Source of the DNA: an uncultured Desulfobacter sp.
GTDB taxonomy: Bacteria; Desulfobacterota; Desulfobacteria; Desulfobacterales; Desulfobacteraceae
Reading direction: 5' to 3'
Length of the DNA: 64,000 nt
NCBI RefSeq assembly: GCF_963666675.1
Contig: NZ_OY762929.1
Coordinates: 5,242,001-5,306,000, forward strand
The notes below the pieces were generated by a model. It was not told the origin of the DNA and did not search any database. It saw only the letters and a list, made by a program, of their open reading frames with translations. Positions 52,544 through 61,460 of this stretch are shown in pieces (the stretch's first letter is position 1; the number at the start of each line of letters is the position of its first letter). The position numbers and the translations under genes were made by a program.

Positions 52544-53851
52544 TTACAGTATCATTCCTCCAAAAACAAAACCGAGAATCACGGCGAAAAAAATGGTCAA
52601 GGATCCCGGGATGATAAACGGATGATCAAACACATACTTGCCGATACGCGTGGAGCCTGTATCATCAAATTCGACTGCCGCAAGCAGGGTGGGATAGGTG
52701 GGAAGGACAAACAGTGCGCTGACAGCGGCAAATGAGGCAATGGCCGCAACCGGACTGATGCCCAGTGCCAGTGCCGCAGGCATCAGCGCACGGGTGGTTG
52801 CCGCCTGGGAGTACAGCAGCATTGCGGCAAAGAAAAGCACCACGGCCAGCAGCCATGGCTTGGATTCAAGCAGGTTTCCGGCAAAGACATTGATTTCATC
52901 CAGATGGGCGGCAACAAAGGTTGTGCCGAGCCATGCCACGCCCAACACACAAATGCAGGCACTCATACCGGACTTAAACGTTGCTGCATCCAGGATATTT
53001 TTCGCTTCCACCTTGCACAGCAACGTAATCAATGTGGCCGCAGCAAGCATAAAGGTAATAATTGCGTGATCCCGCTCAAGAACCGGGTCTGTGATCAGGC
53101 CCACAGTGGAACTGATGGCCGTTGCATAGAAAACAACACAGACAATGGCTATTCCAAAAATGATAACCGAACGTTTCGCCTCTGGCGGTAGTACCTTAGC
53201 CTGTTTTTCTCCGGTATCCATTTTGACCAGCCCTTTGGCCAGCAGCTCCTGGTAGACAGGATCTTTATCAAGATCCTTGCCTATAAAATTGGTAATCAGG
53301 GCGCCCAGCATCACAGCAATAAAACTGCTGGGAATGGAGATCATCAGGAGTTGAACATAATCAACGCCGAACTTTTCAAGCTCGCCCGAGAAAAAAACAA
53401 CTGCGGCTGAAATCGGGGATGCCGTGATGGCGATCTGCGAGGCCACCGTTGCTATGGATAAGGGACGGGAGGGGCGGATGCCTTCACGCTTTGCCACCTC
53501 TGCTATCACCGGCAGGGTTGAAAATGCGGTATGCCCGGTTCCGGCAAACAGGGTCATGACATAGGTCACCACCGGTGCCAGAAAGGTTATATACTTGGGA
53601 TTACTCTTTAATACTTTTTCAGCGATCTGGACAAGGTAATCAAGCCCCCCGGCCTCCTGCATTGCTGCAATGGCCGCGATCACACCCATAATTATTAAGA
53701 TGACATCTGTGGGAATACTCCCCGGGGCAAGACCAAAAACAACGGCCAGGACCAGAACCCCGAACCCTCCGGCAAACCCGATACCGATACTTCCGATTCG
53801 GGCGCCGAGCCAGATAAAGATAAGGACGACTGCGAGTTCAATTATCCACAT
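52544..53851 (-). CDS. dcuA: Anaerobic C4-dicarboxylate transporter (DcuA/DcuB family)
   Basis: The 435-residue membrane protein has about 10-12 segments and DcuA/DcuB features: IELAVVLIFIWLGARIGSIGIGFAGGFGVL at the N-terminus, GTGHTAFSTLPVIAEVAKREGIRPSRPLSIATVASQIAITASPISAA in the core, and LPTYPTLLAAVEFDDTGSTRIGKYVFDHPFIIPG near the C-terminus. It exchanges aspartate or fumarate for succinate in anaerobes. It is the middle gene of the operon with the aspartase, fitting aspartate import and fumarate respiration. DcuA versus DcuB cannot be settled from sequence alone. Confidence 0.92.
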   Translation of the reverse strand: MWIIELAVVLIFIWLGARIGSIGIGFAGGFGVLVLAVVFGLAPGSIPTDVILIIMGVIAAIAAMQEAGGLDYLVQIAEKVLKSNPKYITFLAPVVTYVMTLFAGTGHTAFSTLPVIAEVAKREGIRPSRPLSIATVASQIAITASPISAAVVFFSGELEKFGVDYVQLLMISIPSSFIAVMLGALITNFIGKDLDKDPVYQELLAKGLVKMDTGEKQAKVLPPEAKRSVIIFGIAIVCVVFYATAISSTVGLITDPVLERDHAIITFMLAAATLITLLCKVEAKNILDAATFKSGMSACICVLGVAWLGTTFVAAHLDEINVFAGNLLESKPWLLAVVLFFAAMLLYSQAATTRALMPAALALGISPVAAIASFAAVSALFVLPTYPTLLAAVEFDDTGSTRIGKYVFDHPFIIPGSLTIFFAVILGFVFGGMIL

Positions 53852-53865
53852 GGTAAATCTCCCTG

Positions 53866-54429
53866 TTATTGTTCAGATCCGGAGGATGAATGGGCCGGCA
53901 GTACATAACTGCCTTTCAAATCCAGGGCCTGGCCGCTGATGGTATTTTCGGCAGCCTCCCTGTGAAAAAACAATGAGAACCACTTAAACGCGAGCTCACC
54001 TTTGACACCTGAAAACTTTCCTGTGCCCCCCTCAATGGTCCCTGAAACCAGATTGTCAGTCCCCAGATGGGGGCTTTTTAAGGAGATGAATATTTGTTCG
54101 CCGTCAAGGGATCGCCACACACATCGCGCCTGGGTACCGTTTTGTGTGTCGGCAAACCCCATGCACTGGGACCAGAAGTCATAGGTTGCCCCGGCAGGTT
54201 TCTCAAGATTAACATGGCCGGACAGTGTAAACGTATAAATATTCCTGTCCTTGCCAAAGGGTAGAATCTGCCTTTCGCCATTCAGTATCCATGAACCGGT
54301 AAATACATTCCCCTGTTCCGCCAGGACCGGTCCTGGAAAAAGAACGGCCGCCCAGATCGGTATAAAGCCGATCAGTATAAAGCCGATCAGTAGACGCTGG
54401 GTGCTGAATACCACAGAATTTTTCATCAT
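53866..54429 (-). CDS. Hypothetical secreted protein heading the dcu-aspA operon
   Basis: The 187-residue product has a hydrophobic N-terminal segment (about 12-37, ending PVLA) that could be a signal peptide or anchor. The mature part is beta-rich, with NVFTGSWILNGERQILPFGKDRNIYTFTLSGHVNLEK and GTDNLVSGTIEGGTGKFSGVKGELAFKW. The GGTGKFSGVKG turn recalls the barrel of dirigent/allene-oxide-cyclase-like proteins, but the match is weak. It precedes dcu by 14 bp. Function unknown; a role in the aspartate system is only suggested by context. Tandem ATGs at 54429 and 54426 follow AAGGAAG. Confidence 0.7.
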   Translation of the reverse strand: MMKNSVVFSTQRLLIGFILIGFIPIWAAVLFPGPVLAEQGNVFTGSWILNGERQILPFGKDRNIYTFTLSGHVNLEKPAGATYDFWSQCMGFADTQNGTQARCVWRSLDGEQIFISLKSPHLGTDNLVSGTIEGGTGKFSGVKGELAFKWFSLFFHREAAENTISGQALDLKGSYVLPAHSSSGSEQ

Positions 54430-54809
54430 TTTCTTCCTTTTTTGAATCTATTGAACTGTTGAGCGTTAATCCGAATTGTTACAGATGTTAAACGTGTTGA
54501 ATGCGTTTTACGTGACTTATGATATTCGAGTTACAAGTGAAAAACACATAACATAAAAGTTTTGGCATTTCAAATAAAGTTTAGGTGACACGATACCATT
54601 GCCGGTTATAATCACCCCAGTAATATCCGGCTGTCAGAACCACGGCCCCAAGACAAATCATTATCCCCTAAATTATTCCTGCGTTTTACCGTTTTGGGCT
54701 TTTGGGGCAGAACATAGAAACTTGTTTTTTCCTGGCATTAATAAATTTTTACAAGAAACGCCATACACCCTTTGCGAACAACATTTACAACAAGAGGCCG
54801 GTTTGAACC

Positions 54810-54853
54810 GGGGGACACTTTACTTAATCCCGAATATAAGTTAGGTGTCCCCC
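54810..54853. repeat. REP-like palindrome, intact copy
   Basis: A GGGGGACAC arm (54810-54818) pairs with GTGTCCCCC (54845-54853) around TTACTTAATCCCGAATATAA. It is the uninterrupted relative of the split copy at 50282-50442 and lies 43 bp from a MITE of the same family. Confidence 0.8.
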
Positions 54854-54896
54854 GATTTGAACTTTGATTTGATTTCCCCGATTTATAAGATATTTC

Positions 54897-55009
54897 GGGC
54901 TTGGTTCTAACGTCGGCCATTGTAGGGGCAGGTCTCTGTGCCTGCCCTCACGGGGGCAACCACAGGGGGATTGCCCCTACAAAAGATGGCCGATGTTATG
55001 ATCAAGCCC
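54897..55009 (+). mobile_element. MITE copy 5 (113 bp) with perfect 8-bp target duplication
   Basis: It appears identical by eye to copy 4. GATATTTC flanks it on both sides (54889-54896 and 55010-55017); a ninth base (G) also matches on reading the right boundary one base later. Confidence 0.95.
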
Positions 55010-55107
55010 GATATTTCGAATCACAACTTCGAAATATCCTAAAGTAAAGATTCAATTATGCTCCGTTCAGAAAACTCAAATACATTAAATATCCAAGGTT
55101 TATGGCA

Positions 55108-57063
55108 CTATAGGACCAGTTCTGGTTCCTGAAATTTTCTTTGCACGGCATCAACACCAAGTTCAGTCAATGTGTCCAACACCGCTTGATCATGGGAGCC
55201 CATGGCAACCAGCTTGATGCCGATGCTGTGAACAGTGCCGGCACTTGAGCGGAGAAAAAAGCGATTTTCCCGACAGGTCAGTATATCCTGAAGAAAACTG
55301 CCGTCTATTTTCAGGTAATCGGGTTTCAAGTCTATCAGATACCCAAAAGGCCTTGCGCCTGTTCCAAAATGGTCCACCCCGAACTTGATACCAAGAGCCA
55401 TGAGTCTTTGGATGGCAGGTTTCAACGTCGAAAGCCCGGCAAGCAGATCAAACTCCCGGCACTCAACGGCAAGATGGCGGGCATAATTCGGATTCGCTTC
55501 GATTGTCTTGCAAAACCAATCCATAAAAACACTGTCTTCCAGGGAAATGGTTGACAAATTTACGGCAAAAACCCGGGACGCTTCCGGGTCGGCATCTATC
55601 TTTTTTAAAACCGAAATCACCACCTGACGGTCCAGCTCACAAACACATCCCATCTGCTCGGCCAGGAGGACAAACATCTGTGCCGGCAAAGGGTTTCCTT
55701 TATCATCGGGGATGCGGGCCCACACTTCATTATGAAAATGGGCATTTCCGGCAGTTTCCACCACCTGGGCCACGCAGACGGAAATAGCCTCTTTTCCCAG
55801 CTGCTTTTTCATCAGCATGCGCAGATGCTCTGCGCCTGTAGTCGTAGATATATGGCCATGTGGGCTGTCAGCCCTGTGCCAACCACTTTTACCCCGTTTT
55901 CGGGCTATTCGAAGCCCCATATCGGCCTGGGCCAAAAGGCGGCCCGCACTCTCATGCCCATGGTAAAGCGCAAGCCCGCAATGAACCTTGAACGGCTCAG
56001 CATGGCCGGTCTGCCGGTGAAGCAGTTCGATCCGGTCAATGAGCTGATCGGCAAAGCATTCATACCCTTCCAGGTGCCATGAAGAAAAAATAATACCGAA
56101 CTGCACACCGATCAGGCGGGCCACCAAAAAATCCCGGCCGGTCTTTTCGCAAAGACAATGAAGCGATTCAGCAGCCGCTTTCAAGACCCGGTCCCCTTCC
56201 GTGTGACCATGGACCTGGTTAAATTTACGAAAATCGTCCATGTGAAGAAGCAACAGCGCCCCGCCGGAAAACTGCTGGGGCGTGCGCATAAGAAAATCCA
56301 GCCGGGCCTGGAATGCATTGCCGTTGGCGATGCCCGTCACAAGATCCGTATGGGCATTCTCTTTCAGGGTCCGGGCAAGGGCTGCCTGTTCGACAAAATT
56401 GCTTTTAAGTGCCGCCGACATCTGATTCATCGCATGGACCACCCGCCGCAGTTCCCGGCTCCCGGCAACGATCTCAAGAGTGGGAAATTCACGTCGGCCT
56501 ATTTGAAGTGCCATCCCTTCCACCGCCCGCAACGGCTGTAGGATAAAATGCAGTACGGCTGCCAGCATTACCGCCGATACGCCTCCCACAAGCGCCAACA
56601 AGATCAGAATACCTGTAAAATTGCGCCAGAGCTGGGCATAGGCATAACCAGGGTGGCTTTTCACCTGAATGGTCCCGATCTCCCGCCACCCTTCAATGAC
56701 AAGCGCCTTGCCCTGGGGCGGGTGCAGTTTCACCCTGTTGACAAACCAGGCGGGCACAAATTGGATGGCAATGGACTGTTCCCTCCGGACAATGGGCTGA
56801 CCCGATTTATCCGAGAAGGTTATGGCCTGGTAATACCCGCGATCAAATATCGGATCAATTAAAGAGATGGCAATGGCGGCATCACTGCCGTTCGGTGCCG
56901 TGGAGACCGCCATCCCCAGAAAAGAGGCTGTATCCTGGGCATGGGAGGCCAGCTGGGCTTCAAGAAAGCGCCGGCTGTTCTCAACGCTGATCCATAAGGT
57001 GCCGGCCAGCACCACGCCAAGCACCACCAGCAACAACAGGTTCAATATCCGTGATAAGGTCAT
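55108..57063 (-). CDS. lapD: LapD-like c-di-GMP receptor with degenerate GGDEF and EAL domains
   Basis: The product has 651 residues from the ATG at 57063, which overlaps the lapG stop (ATGA) and follows GGGAGGGG; LapD proteins are about 650 residues. An N-terminal transmembrane helix (about 8-28) and a periplasmic domain are followed by a second helix at about 150-175 and a HAMP region. A GGDEF-like domain has RLIGVQFGI in place of GGDEF. An EAL-like domain has NEVWARI in place of EAL. Both look catalytically inactive, as in LapD, which binds c-di-GMP and sequesters LapG in the periplasm. The gene pair supports the assignment. Confidence 0.9.
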   Translation of the reverse strand: MTLSRILNLLLLVVLGVVLAGTLWISVENSRRFLEAQLASHAQDTASFLGMAVSTAPNGSDAAIAISLIDPIFDRGYYQAITFSDKSGQPIVRREQSIAIQFVPAWFVNRVKLHPPQGKALVIEGWREIGTIQVKSHPGYAYAQLWRNFTGILILLALVGGVSAVMLAAVLHFILQPLRAVEGMALQIGRREFPTLEIVAGSRELRRVVHAMNQMSAALKSNFVEQAALARTLKENAHTDLVTGIANGNAFQARLDFLMRTPQQFSGGALLLLHMDDFRKFNQVHGHTEGDRVLKAAAESLHCLCEKTGRDFLVARLIGVQFGIIFSSWHLEGYECFADQLIDRIELLHRQTGHAEPFKVHCGLALYHGHESAGRLLAQADMGLRIARKRGKSGWHRADSPHGHISTTTGAEHLRMLMKKQLGKEAISVCVAQVVETAGNAHFHNEVWARIPDDKGNPLPAQMFVLLAEQMGCVCELDRQVVISVLKKIDADPEASRVFAVNLSTISLEDSVFMDWFCKTIEANPNYARHLAVECREFDLLAGLSTLKPAIQRLMALGIKFGVDHFGTGARPFGYLIDLKPDYLKIDGSFLQDILTCRENRFFLRSSAGTVHSIGIKLVAMGSHDQAVLDTLTELGVDAVQRKFQEPELVL

Positions 57064-57824
57064 GAGGCCCCCTCCCAGAACGGATGGGAAACATAATTTT
57101 TCATTCGGTCCAGCATATTCTCCCATTTAAAAAAACGGCCGGAGCCAACAGCGATCCGGCGTCCCTGATTCCGTTCCTGGGCCCGCCACATCCCGCCGAC
57201 ATTAAAGGTGTACACGGCCACCAGATCCCGGCGCTGGGATGCCGGTTTGATTTCCGGAATCAGGTTGTCAAGGACCAAGGGATCGGTGCCGAGGGTATCA
57301 TAATAAATCAACACCAGGTGCGGGGTTACCTTAAGGGTCTTGCCCACACCATAATGTCTGACATATGCCAGGCGCAGCCGGTCTTCGGGAAACCCCAGCA
57401 TGCGAAGACTGAAATATTTAGCAATGGCAAAATCGTCACAATCCCCACCGTTGGCAGCCAGCAGTTCAACCGGCGTGGCCCAGTAGTCCCCGGTCCCCCA
57501 GACGGCTTTGTCTGATTTATTGGGAATCTGATTAAAGAACGCGTTTACCTGCATCAGCTTGGTGTTTTCCTGCCGGCCGTCTGCATCTTCCAGCATGGCG
57601 TGCCAGGCGATTACCCGTTTTAATGTCGGCTCGCCATGCCGCTGCCTGACCTGGTCCAGAAACGTCTGGGTGAAAAACGAATCTCCCACCGCAAACACAA
57701 TCACTGATGAGCAAAGGTAGAGAAAGCAGATAAATAGAATGTTTAGCCTGATCAAAACAATCCAAAGATTAAATCGTTGAAAATAGAACAGCCAATGACC
57801 GGTAAATTTGTAAACGCCTTGCAT
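57060..57824 (-). CDS. lapG: LapG-like periplasmic cysteine protease
   Basis: The 254-residue BTLCP-family protease has the catalytic triad Cys129 (GGDCDDFA), His169 (TPHLVLIYY) and Asp186 (LVLDNL); the His-Asp spacing equals that of LapG. A hydrophobic segment (about 22-46) acts as signal or anchor. LapG cleaves large adhesins near their N-terminus and releases them when c-di-GMP is low. The start codon at 57824 lies inside a 93-nt repeat; a TTG near residue 24 (LIRLNIL) would give a more ordinary signal peptide. It sits just downstream of a 1110-residue surface protein and upstream of lapD. Confidence 0.9.
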   Translation of the reverse strand: MQGVYKFTGHWLFYFQRFNLWIVLIRLNILFICFLYLCSSVIVFAVGDSFFTQTFLDQVRQRHGEPTLKRVIAWHAMLEDADGRQENTKLMQVNAFFNQIPNKSDKAVWGTGDYWATPVELLAANGGDCDDFAIAKYFSLRMLGFPEDRLRLAYVRHYGVGKTLKVTPHLVLIYYDTLGTDPLVLDNLIPEIKPASQRRDLVAVYTFNVGGMWRAQERNQGRRIAVGSGRFFKWENMLDRMKNYVSHPFWEGAS

Positions 57825-58015
57825 ATAACAGCCATGGGCTGACCTGACATATCAACTGCCAGGCTTACGCCCACAACGAAACATGAAAGGAACTTAACAA
57901 CTTATTAAAACTTTCATATAACGGCCATGGGCCGACCTGGCATATCGTCTGCCAGGCTTCGGCCCACAACGAAAATCGAAAGAACGCAATAGCTTATTGA
58001 GCTCTTTCATATAAC
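57822..58015. repeat. Two tandem copies of a 93-nt structured repeat
   Basis: Copies at 57822-57914 and 57915-58007 both begin CATATAAC, followed by a trailing CATATAAC at 58008-58015. Each unit can fold into two hairpins: one with CCTGGCA/TGCCAGG inside GGGCCGA/TCGGCCC, and one ending GAAAGA/TCTTTC. The second copy keeps better pairing than the first. The first copy covers the lapG start codon. A third copy is at 61871-61963. Confidence 0.88.
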
Positions 58016-58127
58016 CTATTAGGAAAGAAGCTTTCTGCTTGTCAACTTTTAAAAAAAAACTAATACAATTCAAATCGTTTTGGGCAAAAGGCCTGGTTTT
58101 ATCAAATATTTGGCTAAAAAAGTTACG
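57825..58127. other. Intergenic region between the 1110-residue dockerin protein and lapG
   Basis: 303 bp, two thirds of which are the two 93-nt repeats. About 58016-58127 is AT-rich and without a gene. A promoter for lapG would have to lie in or beyond the repeats. Confidence 0.5.
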
Positions 58128-61100
58128 TTACAGCGCAGTACATGATGCAGGTGATCCGTATTGTATGGCCGACCCGATATATTTGAATTCATAGATATCC
58201 ATTCCGTCAACATCATTATCTTGTTCGGCATCTCCCTGGCATGGTTCTTCGGCCTGACAGGCCGTTGTGCCGAAATTGCCGGCAAAAAGGACAAGGTCGG
58301 TTTTATCGATGATCAAATCATCGTTCAGATCAAGATCACAGGCATCTCCGACACTATCATTATCCCGGTCAGCCTGATCCGGGTTATAGGCCAGAGCACA
58401 ATTATCTTGAGCATTGGTAATGCCGTCGCCGTCTGCGTCAAGCATGCCTTTACGAATCCGTCCGCCATCAAAAACGATTTCTGAGCTTGGTGTTGAGTCA
58501 TCACCAAACAGGCTGTTGATGTGAACCCATGATCCTTCCTGATAGGCATAGAGGTTTATTCCATCCAATATGAGAAGCGAACCACCCTGTATTCTCAACC
58601 CATTCGCCTGGTCACTGTCAACCCCGAATAAGTATAGCGCCTCGGGCTGGGTGCAGATATTATGATTGTTTTCGCTATTTACAGCATCCCTTAATCGGAC
58701 AACGGCCGGGGAAGTTTCCTGTCCTATAACAAGTTGGCCAAATCCAAAATTTTTATTTGTCAAAAAGCCTACCGCAAGCCCGACATCCAGTCCGCCAACT
58801 TCAATAATCTGCTCTTCATCGGAACCATCCAGATAAATTGTCGCCGTTCCAAGGTCAATATCTTCCTCATTGGTTTGATCAAACCAATAATCACCACCCA
58901 ATGTCAGGGTAAAACCAATTTCCTGGGCGTTAATTATAAAATTATCCGACAACTTCAGATCTCCGTCAATTTCAATATGATCATCGACATGGCTGACATT
59001 GATAATTGCATTTGAACTTGCTGATATGCCCGCGGCAAATAGTGTAGCCCCCTCTTTCAAATTTATTGTGGTATCAATATTTATCTTAACATCTCCCAGT
59101 GATAGTCTGGAAGATTCAAGGGTAACATTCATAACACCGGACCCTGCACTGGAAATTTCTTCTAAAGCCCCCATATCAATGAAGGCACCACCGACAGCTG
59201 AAAAATTTAGACTATCATCCGATCCATAGGGGGTGGAAATCTTTTTAACGCCTGATAAATCTATGCCCCCCCCATCTTCGGCAATAATGGTCTGGTATAT
59301 ATGATCATTTCCACTGGCATTAAATCCGGCATCAAAATACGTGACATAGGAAAAATCCAGCCAGGAGTCCTCTCCCGATGCACTTAGAATGACCGGTTCC
59401 CAGGAGCCGGATTGATCTCCATATGAACTTGAAGCATCCCAGGACCGCCAGATGTTAAGTGTGCTGAATGTGGCCGCCCGGCTTCCAATTGTTACCAGAG
59501 AACCGCTTTGCACAGCAAACTGCGCGTCAATTAAATCCGTTACACCGGGAAGCGTTAGAACGGACCCGTTGGAGAGCGTAAATGAAGCTTGTTCCGAATT
59601 TTTAAGCTTCGGCAGATCAAGGGTTGCATTATCCAGTTCAAAGGGAACCTTTGAAAAATAATAATAGCTGCCGCTGTAAGAACCGACAATCTTTTCCAAG
59701 GAGTCCAGCTTGAGCTTGGAATCCACACCGGTGATGGTAAACACCAACCGGCCCTGGGGGTCCACAGGACCGGTAATGGAACCAAGCCCGGACAGATCCA
59801 GGGTGGCACTGTCATCTACCATGATATGCTGATAAACATAATCATTGCCGGAATTGTTAAAACCTGCGTTCATAGAAACAACAGAAGATAAATCCAACAA
59901 AGAACCTGTACCGGTTGATTGTAAAATTGTGGGTTCCCAGGTTCCAGATTGATCTCCGTATGAACTTGAAGAATCCCAGGACCGCCAAATATTGAGTGTG
60001 GTGAATGCGGTTGTTGCCGGGCTTGCCGATGTAACCTTGGAACCGCTTTGGACAATAAATTGCCCATCGGTCAATGTCGTGATGGATTCAAGGTTTAAAA
60101 CAGCCCCATTGGACAGCGTAAATGAAGCCTGCTCCGAATTTTTAAGATTTGGCAGATCAAGGGTTGCATTATCCAGCTCAAAGGGCACCTTTGAAAAATA
60201 ATAATAGCTGCCGCTGTAAGAGCCGACAATCTCTTCCAAAGCGTCCAGCTTGAGACTGGAATCCGCACCGGTGATGGTAAACACCAACCGGCCCTGGGGG
60301 TCCACAGGACCGGTAATGGAACCAAGCCCGGACAGATCCAGGGTGGCACTGTCATCCACCATAATATGCTGATAAACATAATCATTGCCGGAATTGTTAA
60401 AGCCTGCGTTCATAGAGACAACAGAAGATAAATCCAACAAAGAATCTGTACCGGTTGATTGTAAAATTGTTGGTTCCCAGGTTCCAGATTGATCTCCGTA
60501 TGAACTTGAAGAATCCCAGGAGCGCCAGATGTTAAGCGTACTGAACCGGATGGGTTGGTTCCCGTCTGTAAATTGGGAACCGCTTGATACGATCACCTGA
60601 GTATCTTCCAGGCCTGTAATTGCGGGCAGAGATACGGATGAGGCATCAGACAGACTGAAATGGGTTTGCTGAGCAGATTCCAGGCAGGATAATTCCAGTA
60701 TTGCCTCACTGACTATAAATCTGGAACTTCCGTGATTATAATAAGTGCTTGTCGTGGTATCAACAATTTGAGTTAGGGCATCCAATCGAATTTCAGAATC
60801 GGTCCCGGTGATTTCAAATTTCACCATACTACGGTTATCCAATGGCGGAAGAAATGAAGTTATACCCGACAAATCGATAATACCGCCGTTTTCAGCCACC
60901 ACCCGCTGATAATTAAAATCATTGCCTGACGCATTGAACCCTGCGTCAAAGGTTGTATACGTTGATAAGTTAAGAACAGAATCCTGTCCGGATGATTTTA
61001 AAATGACCGGTTCCCAGGTCCCAGCTTGATCCCCATATGAGCTTGAAGCGTCCCAAGAGTCCCAAATAAATGTGGATGAGTAAGTATCTCCGACAATGTC

Positions 61101-61460
61101 AACAACAGCGTTGTCTGCATCAATGGTACCGTATATCTGTGCATTATTGAGTACTTGAAAATTACATGCCGAGTTAAAAATAAGCTTGGTCTCATATGAA
61201 GACTCATCGCCTAATACGAGAGAGTCTATCTGTGTATTCCCTTCACGATTGAATACAACTGTTTTGCCGGCTGGTATAACAACGTTAAACGTCACTCCGC
61301 TCTCGTTGTGTGGAACAACTTCAAGATCCCAATTGCCGGAGTCAGTCCAGTTCCCGCCACTGCTTCCAGTAAAAGTGATATCCAAAACCAGGGCATGACA
61401 AACAAGCGCATGAACCAATAAGATGAACAGGGATACAATTCCAATACGCAGGAATTTCAT
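58128..61460 (-). CDS. Large repetitive secreted protein with thrombospondin-3 repeat and dockerin end
   Basis: The 1110-residue product has a signal peptide (ending CHALV) after GGAGAG. An N-terminal VLDITFTGSSGGNWTDSGNW region (a turn often seen in PEP-CTERM or autotransporter-like passengers) precedes four repeats of about 180 residues. Each repeat starts WRSWDSSSSYGDQSGTWEP and contains a DLSGLGSITGPV strand. They are followed by an LDLSDNF-type beta-rich part. Near residue 1000 is a thrombospondin-3-like stretch (DGDGITNAQDNCALAYNPDQ). The end has two dockerin-type loops (DLNDDLIIDKTDLVLF, DAEQDNDVDGMDIYEF). It is probably a surface-layer or adhesin-type protein; no catalytic domain was seen. 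lapG and lapD follow on the same strand. Confidence 0.78.
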   Translation of the reverse strand: MKFLRIGIVSLFILLVHALVCHALVLDITFTGSSGGNWTDSGNWDLEVVPHNESGVTFNVVIPAGKTVVFNREGNTQIDSLVLGDESSYETKLIFNSACNFQVLNNAQIYGTIDADNAVVDIVGDTYSSTFIWDSWDASSSYGDQAGTWEPVILKSSGQDSVLNLSTYTTFDAGFNASGNDFNYQRVVAENGGIIDLSGITSFLPPLDNRSMVKFEITGTDSEIRLDALTQIVDTTTSTYYNHGSSRFIVSEAILELSCLESAQQTHFSLSDASSVSLPAITGLEDTQVIVSSGSQFTDGNQPIRFSTLNIWRSWDSSSSYGDQSGTWEPTILQSTGTDSLLDLSSVVSMNAGFNNSGNDYVYQHIMVDDSATLDLSGLGSITGPVDPQGRLVFTITGADSSLKLDALEEIVGSYSGSYYYFSKVPFELDNATLDLPNLKNSEQASFTLSNGAVLNLESITTLTDGQFIVQSGSKVTSASPATTAFTTLNIWRSWDSSSSYGDQSGTWEPTILQSTGTGSLLDLSSVVSMNAGFNNSGNDYVYQHIMVDDSATLDLSGLGSITGPVDPQGRLVFTITGVDSKLKLDSLEKIVGSYSGSYYYFSKVPFELDNATLDLPKLKNSEQASFTLSNGSVLTLPGVTDLIDAQFAVQSGSLVTIGSRAATFSTLNIWRSWDASSSYGDQSGSWEPVILSASGEDSWLDFSYVTYFDAGFNASGNDHIYQTIIAEDGGGIDLSGVKKISTPYGSDDSLNFSAVGGAFIDMGALEEISSAGSGVMNVTLESSRLSLGDVKINIDTTINLKEGATLFAAGISASSNAIINVSHVDDHIEIDGDLKLSDNFIINAQEIGFTLTLGGDYWFDQTNEEDIDLGTATIYLDGSDEEQIIEVGGLDVGLAVGFLTNKNFGFGQLVIGQETSPAVVRLRDAVNSENNHNICTQPEALYLFGVDSDQANGLRIQGGSLLILDGINLYAYQEGSWVHINSLFGDDSTPSSEIVFDGGRIRKGMLDADGDGITNAQDNCALAYNPDQADRDNDSVGDACDLDLNDDLIIDKTDLVLFAGNFGTTACQAEEPCQGDAEQDNDVDGMDIYEFKYIGSAIQYGSPASCTAL
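59428..61044 (-). repeat. Four ~540-bp direct repeats within the 1110-residue protein gene
   Basis: The shared segment CTTGAAG(C/A)(A/G)TCCCA recurs at 59428, 59965, 60505 and 61042, spacings of 537, 540 and 537 bp. The two middle units are near-identical in DNA for most of their length. All spacings are multiples of three. Confidence 0.88.

Larger units (their letters stand above)
54430..55107. other. Intergenic region with two repeat families
   Basis: 678 bp between divergent units: the dcu operon starts at its left end, and lapD ends at its right end. It contains a REP-like palindrome (54810-54853) and a MITE (54897-55009). The AT-rich part at about 54440-54600 should hold the promoter of the minus-strand operon. 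No gene was seen. Confidence 0.5.
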
